A stretch of DNA of 64,000 nucleotides from contig CP023454.1 in NCBI GenBank assembly GCA_002356635.1, positions 2,278,501-2,342,500 of the forward strand. The letters run 5' to 3'. The notes under the pieces were generated by a model that was given only the letters and a program-made list of their open reading frames with translations, searched no databases and was not told the DNA's origin. Below are positions 1 to 8,053 of the stretch, piece by piece. A program made the translations under genes and the position numbers. The stretch is from Rhodobacteraceae bacterium QY30 (GTDB lineage: Bacteria; Pseudomonadota; Alphaproteobacteria; Rhodobacterales; Rhodobacteraceae). Every line of letters begins with the position of its first letter. Position 1 is the first letter of the stretch.

Positions 1-9
1 CTCCTCCCC
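1..9 (-). promoter_or_regulatory. Shine-Dalgarno sequence of a gene lying just off the left edge
   Basis: Read on the minus strand the first nine bases are GGGGAGGAG, a strong ribosome binding site pointing off the left edge. The start codon of another minus-strand gene probably lies just outside the window, so the operon that includes the two secreted unknowns continues. The 100 bases between this site and the stop codon of the next gene hold no supported coding region. Confidence 0.4.
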
Positions 10-109
10 AGATGAGCGTGCGTCAGGGCATCGTGGCAGGGAACGCGGCCCGGCGCCAGACAGGGGGGTGTCAGACTTTCGGATGACAGGGGCCAGCCCG
101 GGCGCGGGG

Positions 110-490
110 TCAGAAGCAGAGCATCTCGGCTTCGGCCTGGGCGCGGCGCAATTCGGCGGCGATGTCACGCATCGCAGGCGCGCCCCGGAACAGCGCCCCG
201 GCCTCTCCGCCGCCCTGGCGCATCCGAAGCACCGTCTCGGCCTCGACGTAGCGGTCATAGGGCAGGATGGTTGCCACCTGGTCGATCGAGCAGGAGCAGC
301 GTTGCAGCACCTCCTGGGTGCGTCCGTTCACCGCCATGCAGGCAAAGACATATTCCGCCCGCGCCTCGGTCGGGTAGTCGTTCACCGGCCCGGTCGCGGG
401 GGCGATCTGGGCGGCGGCGGGCAGCGCCAGGGCAAGACCGAAGCCAAGGGCCAGAAGCCGGGGCGCAGGGGCAAGGGGCCTGAGCATCAT
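110..490 (-). CDS. small secreted cysteine-containing protein, function unknown
   Basis: I do not recognise this 126-residue protein. The N-terminus is a clear Sec signal peptide (about residues 1-27, ending ALPAAAQ), so it should act in the periplasm. The mature part has a cysteine group (FACMAV, then RCSCS) and a final cysteine one residue before the end, which suggests disulfides or metal binding. Its start overlaps the stop of the preceding gene as ATGA, so it is translationally coupled to the other secreted unknown. The position at the tail of the xoxF/two-component run suggests a role in periplasmic PQQ-alcohol oxidation or its sensing, but that is inference from context only. Confidence 0.7.
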   Translation of the reverse strand: MMLRPLAPAPRLLALGFGLALALPAAAQIAPATGPVNDYPTEARAEYVFACMAVNGRTQEVLQRCSCSIDQVATILPYDRYVEAETVLRMRQGGGEAGALFRGAPAMRDIAAELRRAQAEAEMLCF

Positions 491-1122
491 TCCTCCGCGA
501 TCAGGGTCAGGGTTTCGGTGTAGCCCTGCGGCCCGGCGTCGGTGTCGGCCTTCAGCTCGACGATCCGGCCAGGGCGCGCGGCATCGAAGGCAATCGTCAG
601 CGCAAGCGAGGCATAGACCCCCATCCGGGCGCGATTGCGATCTGCCGCGAAGGGGTGAAGGACCAGCGCCGTGCCCTGCGCCGGCAGCGGGGCGGCGGCC
701 AGCGCCTCGCGGATGCGGTTGCGCAGGTAGAAGGGGCTGCCGCCCGTTTCCGCGGCCAGGACGCGCAGGGTGTTTTCCAGGAAGTAAAGCAGCACAGGAT
801 TGGGCCCCCGGGCGGGGAAATCGGCGACCGGCAGGGTCCGGCCATCCTCGGTCCGGGTCAGCACAAGACGCCTTTCCCCGGCGCTGTCCTGGGCGGTGAC
901 GATCAGGCTGCCCGCCTTGAGCGGCCGGGGGCGCGGCGCCGCATCCGCCGGCATCGGATCCACCGCCGGCGGCGCGGGCATGTGGCGGGCGTGGTCATAG
1001 CGGAAGACCGGCCCGGCCGGAACATCCGCCAGGACGCCGGGCGCCATGATCAGGTCACTGGCGGGGCCGGCCGCGGCGGGCGCCGCCAGAAGGACAAATG
1101 CGATGACCAAAAGCCGTTTCAT
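487..1122 (-). CDS. secreted protein of unknown function
   Basis: A 211-residue protein with a cleavable signal peptide (residues 1-18, ending PAAAGP). No catalytic motif or cysteine pair is visible. The mature chain is proline- and alanine-rich early on and then has alternating hydrophobic segments that suggest a compact beta-rich fold. Its start overlaps the stop of the OmpR-type regulator gene (ATGA) and its own stop overlaps the next small secreted gene, so all three are co-translated. Being coupled to a membrane kinase/regulator pair, it may be a periplasmic accessory or target of that system. This is a guess from position. Confidence 0.7.
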   Translation of the reverse strand: MKRLLVIAFVLLAAPAAAGPASDLIMAPGVLADVPAGPVFRYDHARHMPAPPAVDPMPADAAPRPRPLKAGSLIVTAQDSAGERRLVLTRTEDGRTLPVADFPARGPNPVLLYFLENTLRVLAAETGGSPFYLRNRIREALAAAPLPAQGTALVLHPFAADRNRARMGVYASLALTIAFDAARPGRIVELKADTDAGPQGYTETLTLIAEE

Positions 1123-1805
1123 GGCCTCTCCTCGATGCCCAGAACAAATCCGCGACCGCGCACCGTGCGCAGCGCCAGCCCGTAAGGGGTGAAGTTTCCC
1201 AGCTTGCGGCGCAGGTACCCAAGATACACGTCAACCACGTTTTCGGTGGTCCCGCCGTGGGGCGCCCAGAGCGTGGCGAAGATCTCGCCCCGGGTCAGCA
1301 CCTCGCCCGCCCGTGCGACCAGAAGCTCCAGAAGCTCGCCTTCGCGTTCGGTCAGGACAACGGACCGGCCGCCGCCCGTCGCGGCGACGCTGCGCCCCAC
1401 CGGGTCGTAAGACAGTCCGCCCAGCAGGATCCGCGCCTCACGCGGGGCGGCACGGCGCAACTGCACCTCGAGCCGCGCCAGAAGTTCCGACATCTGAAAG
1501 GGCTTGACCACATAGTCCTGCGCGCCGGCCGCCAGACCCTCGGCACGGTCCTCGACCCGGCTGAGGGCGGACAGGATGATGGCGGGCATCCGGTTGCCCT
1601 GCGCCCTGAGGCCCGACAGCAGCACCGCGCCGCTGTCGCCGCCCAGCATCATGTCGATGATCGCGGCATCGAAACCCGCTGTCGCGGCGCGCGCCCCCGC
1701 CTCGGCGGTTTCGGCCCATTGGATGGAATGGCCCGCCGCGCCCAGACCCCGCGCCAGCAGCGAGGCGATGTCGGGATCGTCTTCGACGATCAGGATGCGG
1801 GCCAT
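1119..1805 (-). CDS. OmpR/PhoB-family DNA-binding response regulator
   Basis: Protein of 228 residues starting MARILIVEDD. The receiver domain occupies residues 1-118 with the acidic pair D9/D10, phospho-acceptor D51 (AAIIDMM) and the conserved lysine in VVKPF. A C-terminal winged-helix (trans_reg_C) domain follows, ending in the typical RTVRGRGFVL. I prefer the ATG at 1805 over an upstream GTG because GGGAGGAGG sits 4 bases before it. That start lies 16 bases inside the end of the kinase gene, so the pair is translationally coupled and almost certainly cognate. It probably regulates genes for alcohol/formaldehyde oxidation, judged only by location. Confidence 0.92.
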   Translation of the reverse strand: MARILIVEDDPDIASLLARGLGAAGHSIQWAETAEAGARAATAGFDAAIIDMMLGGDSGAVLLSGLRAQGNRMPAIILSALSRVEDRAEGLAAGAQDYVVKPFQMSELLARLEVQLRRAAPREARILLGGLSYDPVGRSVAATGGGRSVVLTEREGELLELLVARAGEVLTRGEIFATLWAPHGGTTENVVDVYLGYLRRKLGNFTPYGLALRTVRGRGFVLGIEERP

Positions 1806-3304
1806 CGGACCTCCTCCCACAGGGGCAAGGTCAGCCGCAGCCGGAAGCCCGGGCCCGCGGCGGCGGTGAGGCTGCCGCCCAGCGCCTCGGCCACCCAGCG
1901 CGCCAGCGACAGGCCGACGCCAAAGCCCGGCGCGTCACCCTCGCGGACAAAGCGGCCGAAAGCGGCCTCGATCCGGTCAGGCGGCAGGCCGGGGCCGCTA
2001 TCGGCCACCTCGACCACGGCCTGTCCGCCTTCCGCACGCCCGGTCACGGTGACGACCGTGTCCCGGCCGGCGTATTTCGCGGCATTGTCGAAGAACCCGG
2101 CGAAAACCTGCCGCAGCCAGTCGGCATCCCCACGGACGGCCAGCGGCGGCAGATCGACACGGGCCGCGATCCCCGCACGCTTCAGCATCGGCTGAAGGTC
2201 CGCCAGCGCCGCCGTGGCCGTTGCGGACAAATCGACCCGGGTGCGGTCCAGTTCCAGATGACCGCTTTCCGACCGCGCGATGCGCAACAGATCCTCGATC
2301 CGCCGGAACAGGCGCTGCGCGCGCGCCTGGATGGTGGCGAAGGCGGCGCTGGATCGCGGATCTCCGGCGGCGGCGCCCAGTTCGGCCTCGCCCAGGATCA
2401 CGGTGAGCGGAGTGCGCAACTCGTGCCCCACATCGGCGAAGAAGCGGCGCCGGGTGCTGTCCGCGCGCGCCAGCCGGTCGTTGGCGGCCGAAAGCTCGGC
2501 CGTGCGATCCGCCACGATCCGCTCCAGCCGGGCGTGGTCGCGGGCCAGACGCAGACGCCGCCGGTCAAGCCGGGCGGACATCTGTCGCATCCGGGCAAAC
2601 ATCAGGCCCAGTTCGTCGTGCCCGTCCGCCCCCGCCGGCAGGTCGCCCAGCGCCAGCGCCGCCGCGGCCTTCGTTGCACGGGTAAGACGCCGGAAAAGCG
2701 GCCGGAACAGGCCGAGATAGAACCCGAGCAAGGCCAGCGGCGCCGCAAGGCCGATCCCGATGGCGGCCTGGGACAGCGGGCGGCGCAACCCCTCCATCGC
2801 CGCCAGCGCGGTGTCTCGGCGGCGAACCTCCTGGTCGACCTGCGCGGCGGTCAGTGTCGGGGCCTGCGCCGCATAGAAGGCCACCGCCGCCTGTCCCGCA
2901 GGGTCGCCGGGCGGGGTTCCGGCCAGCGTTTCGGAAAGGCCCGTGAACAGGCCCCTCAGGCGCGCCGGGGTCATGCTTTGCCGGGCCCGCCGCGTGGCCT
3001 CGATCCGGGACGGGGCGCGGGCCACGTCTTCGGCCACCAGCCGGTCCAGCGCGGCCAGCGCCGCAAGGACCGGCGCATCCTCGGGCCGCGACCGGGCGGT
3101 GACCCAGTCCAGCATCCATTCCTGAACATGCCGCGTCAGCGCGCCGTAGCCTTCGATCCGCCGCTGCGCCGCCATCGCCTCGGCGGCGTAAAGACGGGTC
3201 CGGTCCAGCCCGTAGACCGCGATGGCAGCCGCCGCGACGGGCAGCGCCGCCAGAAGGATCGCCCCCAGCCAGAGGCGGAAGCGCAATCCCGGGGGCCGCC
3301 TCAT
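1790..3304 (-). CDS. membrane sensor histidine kinase
   Basis: 504 residues. Transmembrane helix 1 spans about residues 11-31 and helix 2 about 180-200, enclosing a roughly 150-residue, largely helical periplasmic sensor region. A HAMP-like segment follows, then a HisKA domain with H294 in GHELRTP and an HATPase_c domain with the N box (FFDNAAKY), G1 box (DSGPGL) and G2 box (GFGVGLSL). The start overlaps the stop of the soluble hybrid kinase (ATGA at 3301-3304). Together with the OmpR-type regulator it forms a classical two-component pair, the second signalling unit in this locus. The signal is unknown; the periplasmic location would suit alcohol, aldehyde or metal sensing. Confidence 0.92.
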   Translation of the reverse strand: MRRPPGLRFRLWLGAILLAALPVAAAAIAVYGLDRTRLYAAEAMAAQRRIEGYGALTRHVQEWMLDWVTARSRPEDAPVLAALAALDRLVAEDVARAPSRIEATRRARQSMTPARLRGLFTGLSETLAGTPPGDPAGQAAVAFYAAQAPTLTAAQVDQEVRRRDTALAAMEGLRRPLSQAAIGIGLAAPLALLGFYLGLFRPLFRRLTRATKAAAALALGDLPAGADGHDELGLMFARMRQMSARLDRRRLRLARDHARLERIVADRTAELSAANDRLARADSTRRRFFADVGHELRTPLTVILGEAELGAAAGDPRSSAAFATIQARAQRLFRRIEDLLRIARSESGHLELDRTRVDLSATATAALADLQPMLKRAGIAARVDLPPLAVRGDADWLRQVFAGFFDNAAKYAGRDTVVTVTGRAEGGQAVVEVADSGPGLPPDRIEAAFGRFVREGDAPGFGVGLSLARWVAEALGGSLTAAAGPGFRLRLTLPLWEEVRWPAS

Positions 3305-4641
3305 CCCGGCACCAGCGCGGCCAGGATGGCCCGGCGCAGATCGACGTCCTCGACCGGCTTTTCCAGGATCTCGACCGGCAGCGCGCCCACCTCGTCACGG
3401 ATGGCCCCGGCGGATTCGGCACTCACGATCACCGCGGGCAGCGCCCGCCCCAGGTCGTGCTGCAGTGCCAGGATCGTCTGGATGCCGGTTTCGCCACCAT
3501 CCAGCCGGTAATCGGTCAGCAGGAGTTCGGGCGCCGTCCGGGCGGCCGCCGCGCGCGCCGAGGCAATCGAGGGGACCGCCTGCACCTCAAGCCCCCAGCC
3601 GCCCAGCAGAAGCGTGAAGGCGTGGCGCATCTCAGGATCGTTCTCGACCACCAGGATCCGCCGTCCCAGAAGCGCCGCACCGCCGCGCCGGATGCGAAGG
3701 GGGGCCGTGGGCGACGGTGTTTCCGGGCGCTTTGCGGTGCCGTGGGTGGGCAGGCGGACACGGAACCGCGACCCCTGCCCCACCTCAGAGCGGAGTTCGA
3801 GCGCATGGCCCAGTTGCTGGCAGGCGCGCCGCACGATCGACAGGCCCAGCCCGGTACCCGGCTGGTCCGACCGCGACAGCCGCTCGAATTCGTGGAAGAT
3901 CCGTTCCTGGTCCTTCTCGGCGATGCCCGGGCCCTGATCCAGCACCTCCAGCCAGACCGCCGGGCCATCGTGGCGGATCCCCACCAGGACTTTTGCGCCG
4001 GTCGAGTATTTCAGCGCATTGGCGATCAGGTTCTGCGCGATCTGCCGCAGAAAGACCGGGTCGCTTTCGACCGTGGCCGAGGAGGGCACGAAGCGCAGAT
4101 CGATGCCACAGCTGGTCGCCAGCGGCTGCATGTCGATGATCAGGCGTCGGAACAGGCGGCAGATGGCGACGGGCGCGGGGTTCATGCGGAACTGCTGGCT
4201 GTCCAGCTTGGCGATGTTGGACAGCGCGCGGATCAATTCCTCGGCAGAGTCGATCGTTTCGGTCAGGTGCGAAACCAGGTCGCGCTGCATCCCGTCGCTG
4301 GACACCTCGCCCAGATGCGCCAGGAACAGCTTGGCCGCCGACAGCGGCTGAAGCAGGTCGTGACTGGCCGCCCGAAGGAAGCGCGACTTGGCGCGGTTCG
4401 CCTCTTCGGCCACCTGGCGCGCCTGGGCCAACTGGACGTTGATCGCAGCCAGTTCCGACAGGGCCTGTTCCAGATCGCAGTTGCGCTTGACCACCTCGCG
4501 CTCCAGCACCGCGGCGGCGCGGGTCAGGGCGTATGCGGGTCCGCGGCTTTCCTCGATCCGCTCCAGCCGCTCCATCAACGCGGCATTGATGCGCTGCAAC
4601 TTGGCGACCGCACGCTCGGGGCTGTCTTCGTCGCGCAGCAT
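3301..4641 (-). CDS. soluble hybrid histidine kinase with C-terminal receiver, NahK/ErcS'-like
   Basis: 446 residues from ATG 4641, which overlaps the stop of the FIST gene (TGATG). There is no transmembrane segment and no PAS or GAF domain that I can see. The N-terminal 85 residues are a predicted coiled coil, followed by a HisKA domain with H94 in ASHDLLQPL, an HATPase_c domain (NALKYS, DQGPGI, GTGLGLSI) and a C-terminal receiver with phospho-acceptor D377 (LLLTDYRLDGG) and conserved K428 (EKPV). The SHDLLQPL H-box is typical of the NahK/ErcS' group found beside PQQ alcohol dehydrogenase regulators in Pseudomonas. With no sensor of its own it probably takes its input from the co-translated FIST protein. 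An open frame continues upstream of 4641 but runs antisense-like through the FIST gene and is not coding. Confidence 0.93.
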   Translation of the reverse strand: MLRDEDSPERAVAKLQRINAALMERLERIEESRGPAYALTRAAAVLEREVVKRNCDLEQALSELAAINVQLAQARQVAEEANRAKSRFLRAASHDLLQPLSAAKLFLAHLGEVSSDGMQRDLVSHLTETIDSAEELIRALSNIAKLDSQQFRMNPAPVAICRLFRRLIIDMQPLATSCGIDLRFVPSSATVESDPVFLRQIAQNLIANALKYSTGAKVLVGIRHDGPAVWLEVLDQGPGIAEKDQERIFHEFERLSRSDQPGTGLGLSIVRRACQQLGHALELRSEVGQGSRFRVRLPTHGTAKRPETPSPTAPLRIRRGGAALLGRRILVVENDPEMRHAFTLLLGGWGLEVQAVPSIASARAAAARTAPELLLTDYRLDGGETGIQTILALQHDLGRALPAVIVSAESAGAIRDEVGALPVEILEKPVEDVDLRRAILAALVPG

Positions 4642-5777
4642 CACGGTGGCCCCCGGTCCAGAAAGGCCAGGCCCACGAAGGTCTGGTTGACATGGGTGCC
4701 GCCGTGCTGCTCGCCATAGGTGTTGAAGCCGGCGATGCGGTAGTCGCGGCACAGGCGGCCCACGGTTTCCTGTTCGCCCGCCTGCTCGACCGCGATGCGC
4801 CGCAGGATGCAGTCGAAGCCCAGCACCAGTTCGGCCTGGCCGATTTCCTCCATCCGGTGACGCAGGCCCTCGGTCAGGCTTTCGGGACGGCCGATGGTCA
4901 GGATCGCGCCGGTCTGTACCGCCGACATCAACGACAGCGTGCCGCCCTCGCCCACCCCGCTGATGGCGCGGACGACGTGCCGACCGGCGCTGCGTTCCAG
5001 AAGCGGGTTTTCCGCGAAGGCCCGCGGCCCCAGGTTCGCGGCATCCACCCCGATCAGCCGCGCATATTCCAGCGCCGCAGGTTCGCCGTTGATCTCGTGG
5101 ATCAGGCGGTTGTCGGGGTCGGCGCTGGTCACGACCATCTTCTGGCCGACGGGGACGAAATGGTCGAACACCACTTCCTCGATGGCGAAATCGGTGGCGA
5201 TCAGGCAGAAAAGCGCGCTTTCGGGCCGCGACTCGCCGTCCATCGCCAGATGCGTCTGGCCAAAGCGCAACCCGTCCCCGGCCGATCCGCCCAGCACCAG
5301 AAGATCGGGCAGCGTGGCGTCGACCGTGGTGGTCACCAGTTCCTCGCGCCCGCTCATCCCGTCGATCAGCATCAGGCCAAAGCGCGACTGTCCCGGCATT
5401 TGCGGCAACCGTTCGGCCATGTTGCGCAGCGCCACCATCCAGTCCAGCGCCATGTGCCGGCGCAAGTTCGACAGCCAGAGCGCCTCGGCCCGGAAGGCCA
5501 GCGCCGGGAACGCCACCGCGACCACCCCGTCGTCGGCGTAGCCGTCGAAGGCAAAGCCTCCGGCCGAGGAACAGCCCAGCACCCGGCACCCCGGCCCGAA
5601 CCACCGGGACAGGCCGCCCGTCAGCGGCACCAGCATCTGACCGTCCGAGGCGAAGACCAGCACCAGTGCGGGACGGGATGCGGCGAAGGCCAGGGCCAGC
5701 GCGTCCAGCACGTCTTCCGCGGTGCCGCGTGCCGAGGCAACGCAAGGGCGTGTGTGAGGGGAAGCGGCCCGGGCCAT
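4641..5777 (-). CDS. FIST-domain sensor protein, NosP-like
   Basis: 378 residues starting MARAASPHTRP at ATG 5777, which overlaps the stop of the LuxR-type regulator gene (TGATG). FIST_N covers about residues 20-220 and FIST_C about 225-365, ending with the characteristic GFNTYGEQHGG segment. FIST proteins are cytoplasmic small-molecule sensors. The best studied, NosP of Pseudomonas, is a haem protein that binds nitric oxide and controls the co-encoded kinase NahK. Here the gene is likewise adjacent to a soluble kinase of that type, so it is probably its sensory partner. Whether it binds haem/NO or another ligand cannot be told from sequence. A longer frame extends upstream but overlaps the regulator gene. 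Confidence 0.88.
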   Translation of the reverse strand: MARAASPHTRPCVASARGTAEDVLDALALAFAASRPALVLVFASDGQMLVPLTGGLSRWFGPGCRVLGCSSAGGFAFDGYADDGVVAVAFPALAFRAEALWLSNLRRHMALDWMVALRNMAERLPQMPGQSRFGLMLIDGMSGREELVTTTVDATLPDLLVLGGSAGDGLRFGQTHLAMDGESRPESALFCLIATDFAIEEVVFDHFVPVGQKMVVTSADPDNRLIHEINGEPAALEYARLIGVDAANLGPRAFAENPLLERSAGRHVVRAISGVGEGGTLSLMSAVQTGAILTIGRPESLTEGLRHRMEEIGQAELVLGFDCILRRIAVEQAGEQETVGRLCRDYRIAGFNTYGEQHGGTHVNQTFVGLAFLDRGPP

Positions 5778-6499
5778 CACCGGTTGAACAGCCGCGCCTT
5801 GCTGGCCAAGAGCGCTGCCTGAGTCCGGTTGCGCACGTTGATCTTGGCCATGATGGCGGCGATATGGGTCTTGACGGTGGCCTCGGCGATCGAAAGTTCG
5901 TAGCTGATGATCTTGTTCGGGCGTCCCTGGCAGATCAGCCGCAGGATGTTCAACTGCTGCGGCGTCAGGCTGGCCAGGTTCTGCGCCAGCGCCGCGGCTT
6001 CGCCCGAAGCATCGGCGCGCGCCTCGTAGCCATCGGGAACCACGATCTCGCCCGCCCACATGCGCCGGAAGGCTTCGACCATCTCGGCGCGCGGCAGCGA
6101 CTTCGACAGATAACCGCAGGCGCCGGAGGCCAGGACCGCCGACACCATCCCCGCCTCGACCTCGGCCGAGATGACGGTGATCGGCGCACCGAGCGTCTTC
6201 TGCTTCAGGCTGACGACGCCTTCGACACCGGCGACATCGGGCAGGTTCAGGTCCAGCACCACCGCGTCCGGCATGCCCTCGCCGCGGATCGCGGCTTCGG
6301 CCAGCGCAAGCCGCGGCGCATGTCGGACCCGTCGCAGCCCGAAGGCGTGGGACAGCGTGAAGGACAGGGCCTCGGCCATCAACGGATGGTCCTCGACGAT
6401 CAGGACATCCCGCACCGGCCGTCGACAGGTCGGCGCTTCGCGTACGCAGTCCCCGGGCAATCCCTGTTTCGCATTTCGCGGGAATGGGCGGTGTTCCAC
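5777..6499 (-). CDS. LuxR/NarL-family response regulator
   Basis: 240 residues from a GTG start at 6499 preceded by AGAAAGGGGG about 6 bases upstream. Receiver domain about residues 30-150 with acidic residues E36/D37 (IVEDH), phospho-acceptor D83 (VVLDLNLPD) and a conserved lysine in YLSKSL. The C-terminal LuxR-type helix-turn-helix is at about 170-235 (LTPQQLNIL, SELSIAEATVKTH-like). It is followed without a gap by the FIST and hybrid-kinase genes, so the three form one signalling module. Its counterparts are AgmR/ErbR/PedR1 in Pseudomonas and FlhR in Paracoccus, activators of PQQ-alcohol or formaldehyde oxidation genes; the assignment to flhR itself is plausible but not certain. Confidence 0.9.
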   Translation of the reverse strand: MEHRPFPRNAKQGLPGDCVREAPTCRRPVRDVLIVEDHPLMAEALSFTLSHAFGLRRVRHAPRLALAEAAIRGEGMPDAVVLDLNLPDVAGVEGVVSLKQKTLGAPITVISAEVEAGMVSAVLASGACGYLSKSLPRAEMVEAFRRMWAGEIVVPDGYEARADASGEAAALAQNLASLTPQQLNILRLICQGRPNKIISYELSIAEATVKTHIAAIMAKINVRNRTQAALLASKARLFNR

Positions 6500-6620
6500 G
6501 GCAGACCCCCCTTTCTGGACCGGGTTATCTTCCCCCGGTTGTTTCCTGATCCTAAGCGATCCCTATGAGGAATCGACACACTTCTTGGCGACCGGCGTCT
6601 TCCCGCCGGCCAGCGCGCGC

Positions 6621-7253
6621 CTACTTTGGAAGGTGCGCGGCGACAGCCTTCGCCAGCGCGAAGGCGCGTTGTTCCAGCACCACCGGCGTCTCGCAGACAT
6701 AGGTCAGGGACTGCTGGCGATCCTGGAAGATGCGGGTTGACCAGTCGAGATCGGCCTCGGCCTTGTCGATGGCATCGAAATCCTGCGGCTGGGCGGCATT
6801 CAACGTCTCCAGGCGATGGCGGAGGTCGTTGATCTGCGCGTCCATTTCCGTCTGGTGGTGGGCATAACGGGCAATTCCGGCCATGACCTTGTTCCGGGCG
6901 TCCTGGATCTGCTCGAAGATCGCCAGGAACAGCGCCACCTGCGCAGGGGCGTCGTGGTGGGCCGCGAAATCGGCGATCAGCGTCTCTGCCTCGTCCATCG
7001 TCGTGCGGCGCTGGGCCAGCCGCTGGGCCAGGCCCGAGACTTCGGCGCTGCGGGCCAGTTCCTGTGTGGCCGCGTCGGGGGACGGGCCGGACCAGACCTG
7101 CGCCAGCGACAGTTCCGGCTGGCGGCGCTGGACACAGGGCCAGTCCGGGTCGGAGGATGTGGCGGCAAGCACCGGCACGGACGAGAGCGCGAACAGCACC
7201 GCGACGGCCACCCCCCGGGCGACAGAGACGGCCACTGGCAGGGATCGGATCAT
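6621..7253 (-). CDS. secreted helical protein of the PQQ-dehydrogenase/ABC cluster, unknown function
   Basis: 210 residues. The signal peptide spans about residues 1-31 (SVPVLAAT). The mature protein is almost wholly helical with heptad-like stretches (TMDEAETLIADF, QTEMDAQINDLRHRLETL) and contains two cysteines, one near the mature N-terminus (DWPCVQ) and one near the C-terminus (YVCETP), which could form one disulfide. Its start overlaps the permease stop (ATGA at 7250-7253), tying it to the ABC transporter. A 121-base gap separates it from the LuxR-type regulator, so it appears to close the transport part of the operon. I cannot assign a function; a periplasmic accessory of the transporter is the simplest guess. 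Confidence 0.75.
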   Translation of the reverse strand: MIRSLPVAVSVARGVAVAVLFALSSVPVLAATSSDPDWPCVQRRQPELSLAQVWSGPSPDAATQELARSAEVSGLAQRLAQRRTTMDEAETLIADFAAHHDAPAQVALFLAIFEQIQDARNKVMAGIARYAHHQTEMDAQINDLRHRLETLNAAQPQDFDAIDKAEADLDWSTRIFQDRQQSLTYVCETPVVLEQRAFALAKAVAAHLPK

Positions 7254-8053
7254 GCGGCACCTCCTGTCCGGCCGCGCCAGAGGCCCTTGGCCGGATCGTA
7301 CATGAAAACGGTCGCCCCGAAGAACAGGATGATGCAGCCCAGCGTGACGGCCAGAGCCAGCGGCTCTACCTGACCGTAGAGTGCGAAGCGGATCAGCTCG
7401 ACGGCATGGGTGAAGGGGTTGACGGCGCAGATGTCATGCAGAAGCGGGCTGGCCTCGCGCATGCGCCACAGGGGGTAAAGCGCGCTTGAGGCGAAGAACA
7501 TCGGGAAGATGACGAAGTTCATCACGCCGGCGAAGTTTTCCAGCTGCCGGATCGCCGAGGAGATGAGAAGGCCGAGCGAACCCAGCATCACCCCCGCCAG
7601 AACCAACGCCGGCAGCACCGTGACATAGCCCAGCCAGGGCGGCCGCACCCCCCAGACCCAGGCGATGCCGAGGAAGGCATAGACCTGCAAGGCCGAAACG
7701 ATGACGCCCGCCAGAAGCTTGGACCCCAGAAGGAACCAGCGCGGAAAGGGGCTGACCAGCAGGCTGCGCATTGCCCCCGTCTCGCGGTCGTAGACCATCG
7801 ACAGGGATGACTGCATCCCGGAAAAAAGCAGGATCATCCCGCACAGGCCAGGCGTCACGTAGACCTCGTACAGGACATAGGTTTTGTAGGGCGGCGTGAT
7901 CGACAGGCCCAGAACGGCGCGGAACCCGGCGGCGAAGATGAACAGCCAGACCAGCGGCCGCACCAGCGCGGCCAGGAAGCGTTCGCGCTGGCGGGTGAAG
8001 CGCAGGAACTCGCGCCGGGCGATGCCCGCGAAGGCGATGGACCAGCCGGTCAT
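7250..8053 (-). CDS. ABC-2-type transporter permease of the PQQ-alcohol dehydrogenase system (LutF/PedC-like)
   Basis: 267 residues with six predicted membrane helices and the ABC-2 membrane fold of export-type or multidrug-type permeases (the conserved region around GAMRSLLVSPFPRWFLLGSK). It overlaps the ATPase gene upstream and the secreted helical gene downstream by four bases each. ABC-2 pairs of this type are regular companions of PQQ alcohol dehydrogenases, and in Methylorubrum (lut) and Pseudomonas putida (ped) related sets affect use of lanthanides. Whether transport is inward or outward is not clear from the sequence: ABC-2 permeases usually export, yet a periplasmic binding protein is encoded in the same run. 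Confidence 0.88.
   Translation of the reverse strand: MTGWSIAFAGIARREFLRFTRQRERFLAALVRPLVWLFIFAAGFRAVLGLSITPPYKTYVLYEVYVTPGLCGMILLFSGMQSSLSMVYDRETGAMRSLLVSPFPRWFLLGSKLLAGVIVSALQVYAFLGIAWVWGVRPPWLGYVTVLPALVLAGVMLGSLGLLISSAIRQLENFAGVMNFVIFPMFFASSALYPLWRMREASPLLHDICAVNPFTHAVELIRFALYGQVEPLALAVTLGCIILFFGATVFMYDPAKGLWRGRTGGAA

Noticed and set aside
4642-5745. Apparent N-terminal extension of the hybrid kinase to 814 residues
   Set aside because: The extension lies within the FIST gene in another frame and is Arg/Gly-rich. The ATG at 4641 overlaps the FIST stop and gives a sensible coiled-coil start.
4642-6059. FIST protein start upstream of 5777
   Set aside because: The upstream frame would overlap the LuxR-type regulator by nearly 300 bases and encodes low-complexity sequence; the TGATG junction gives a better start.
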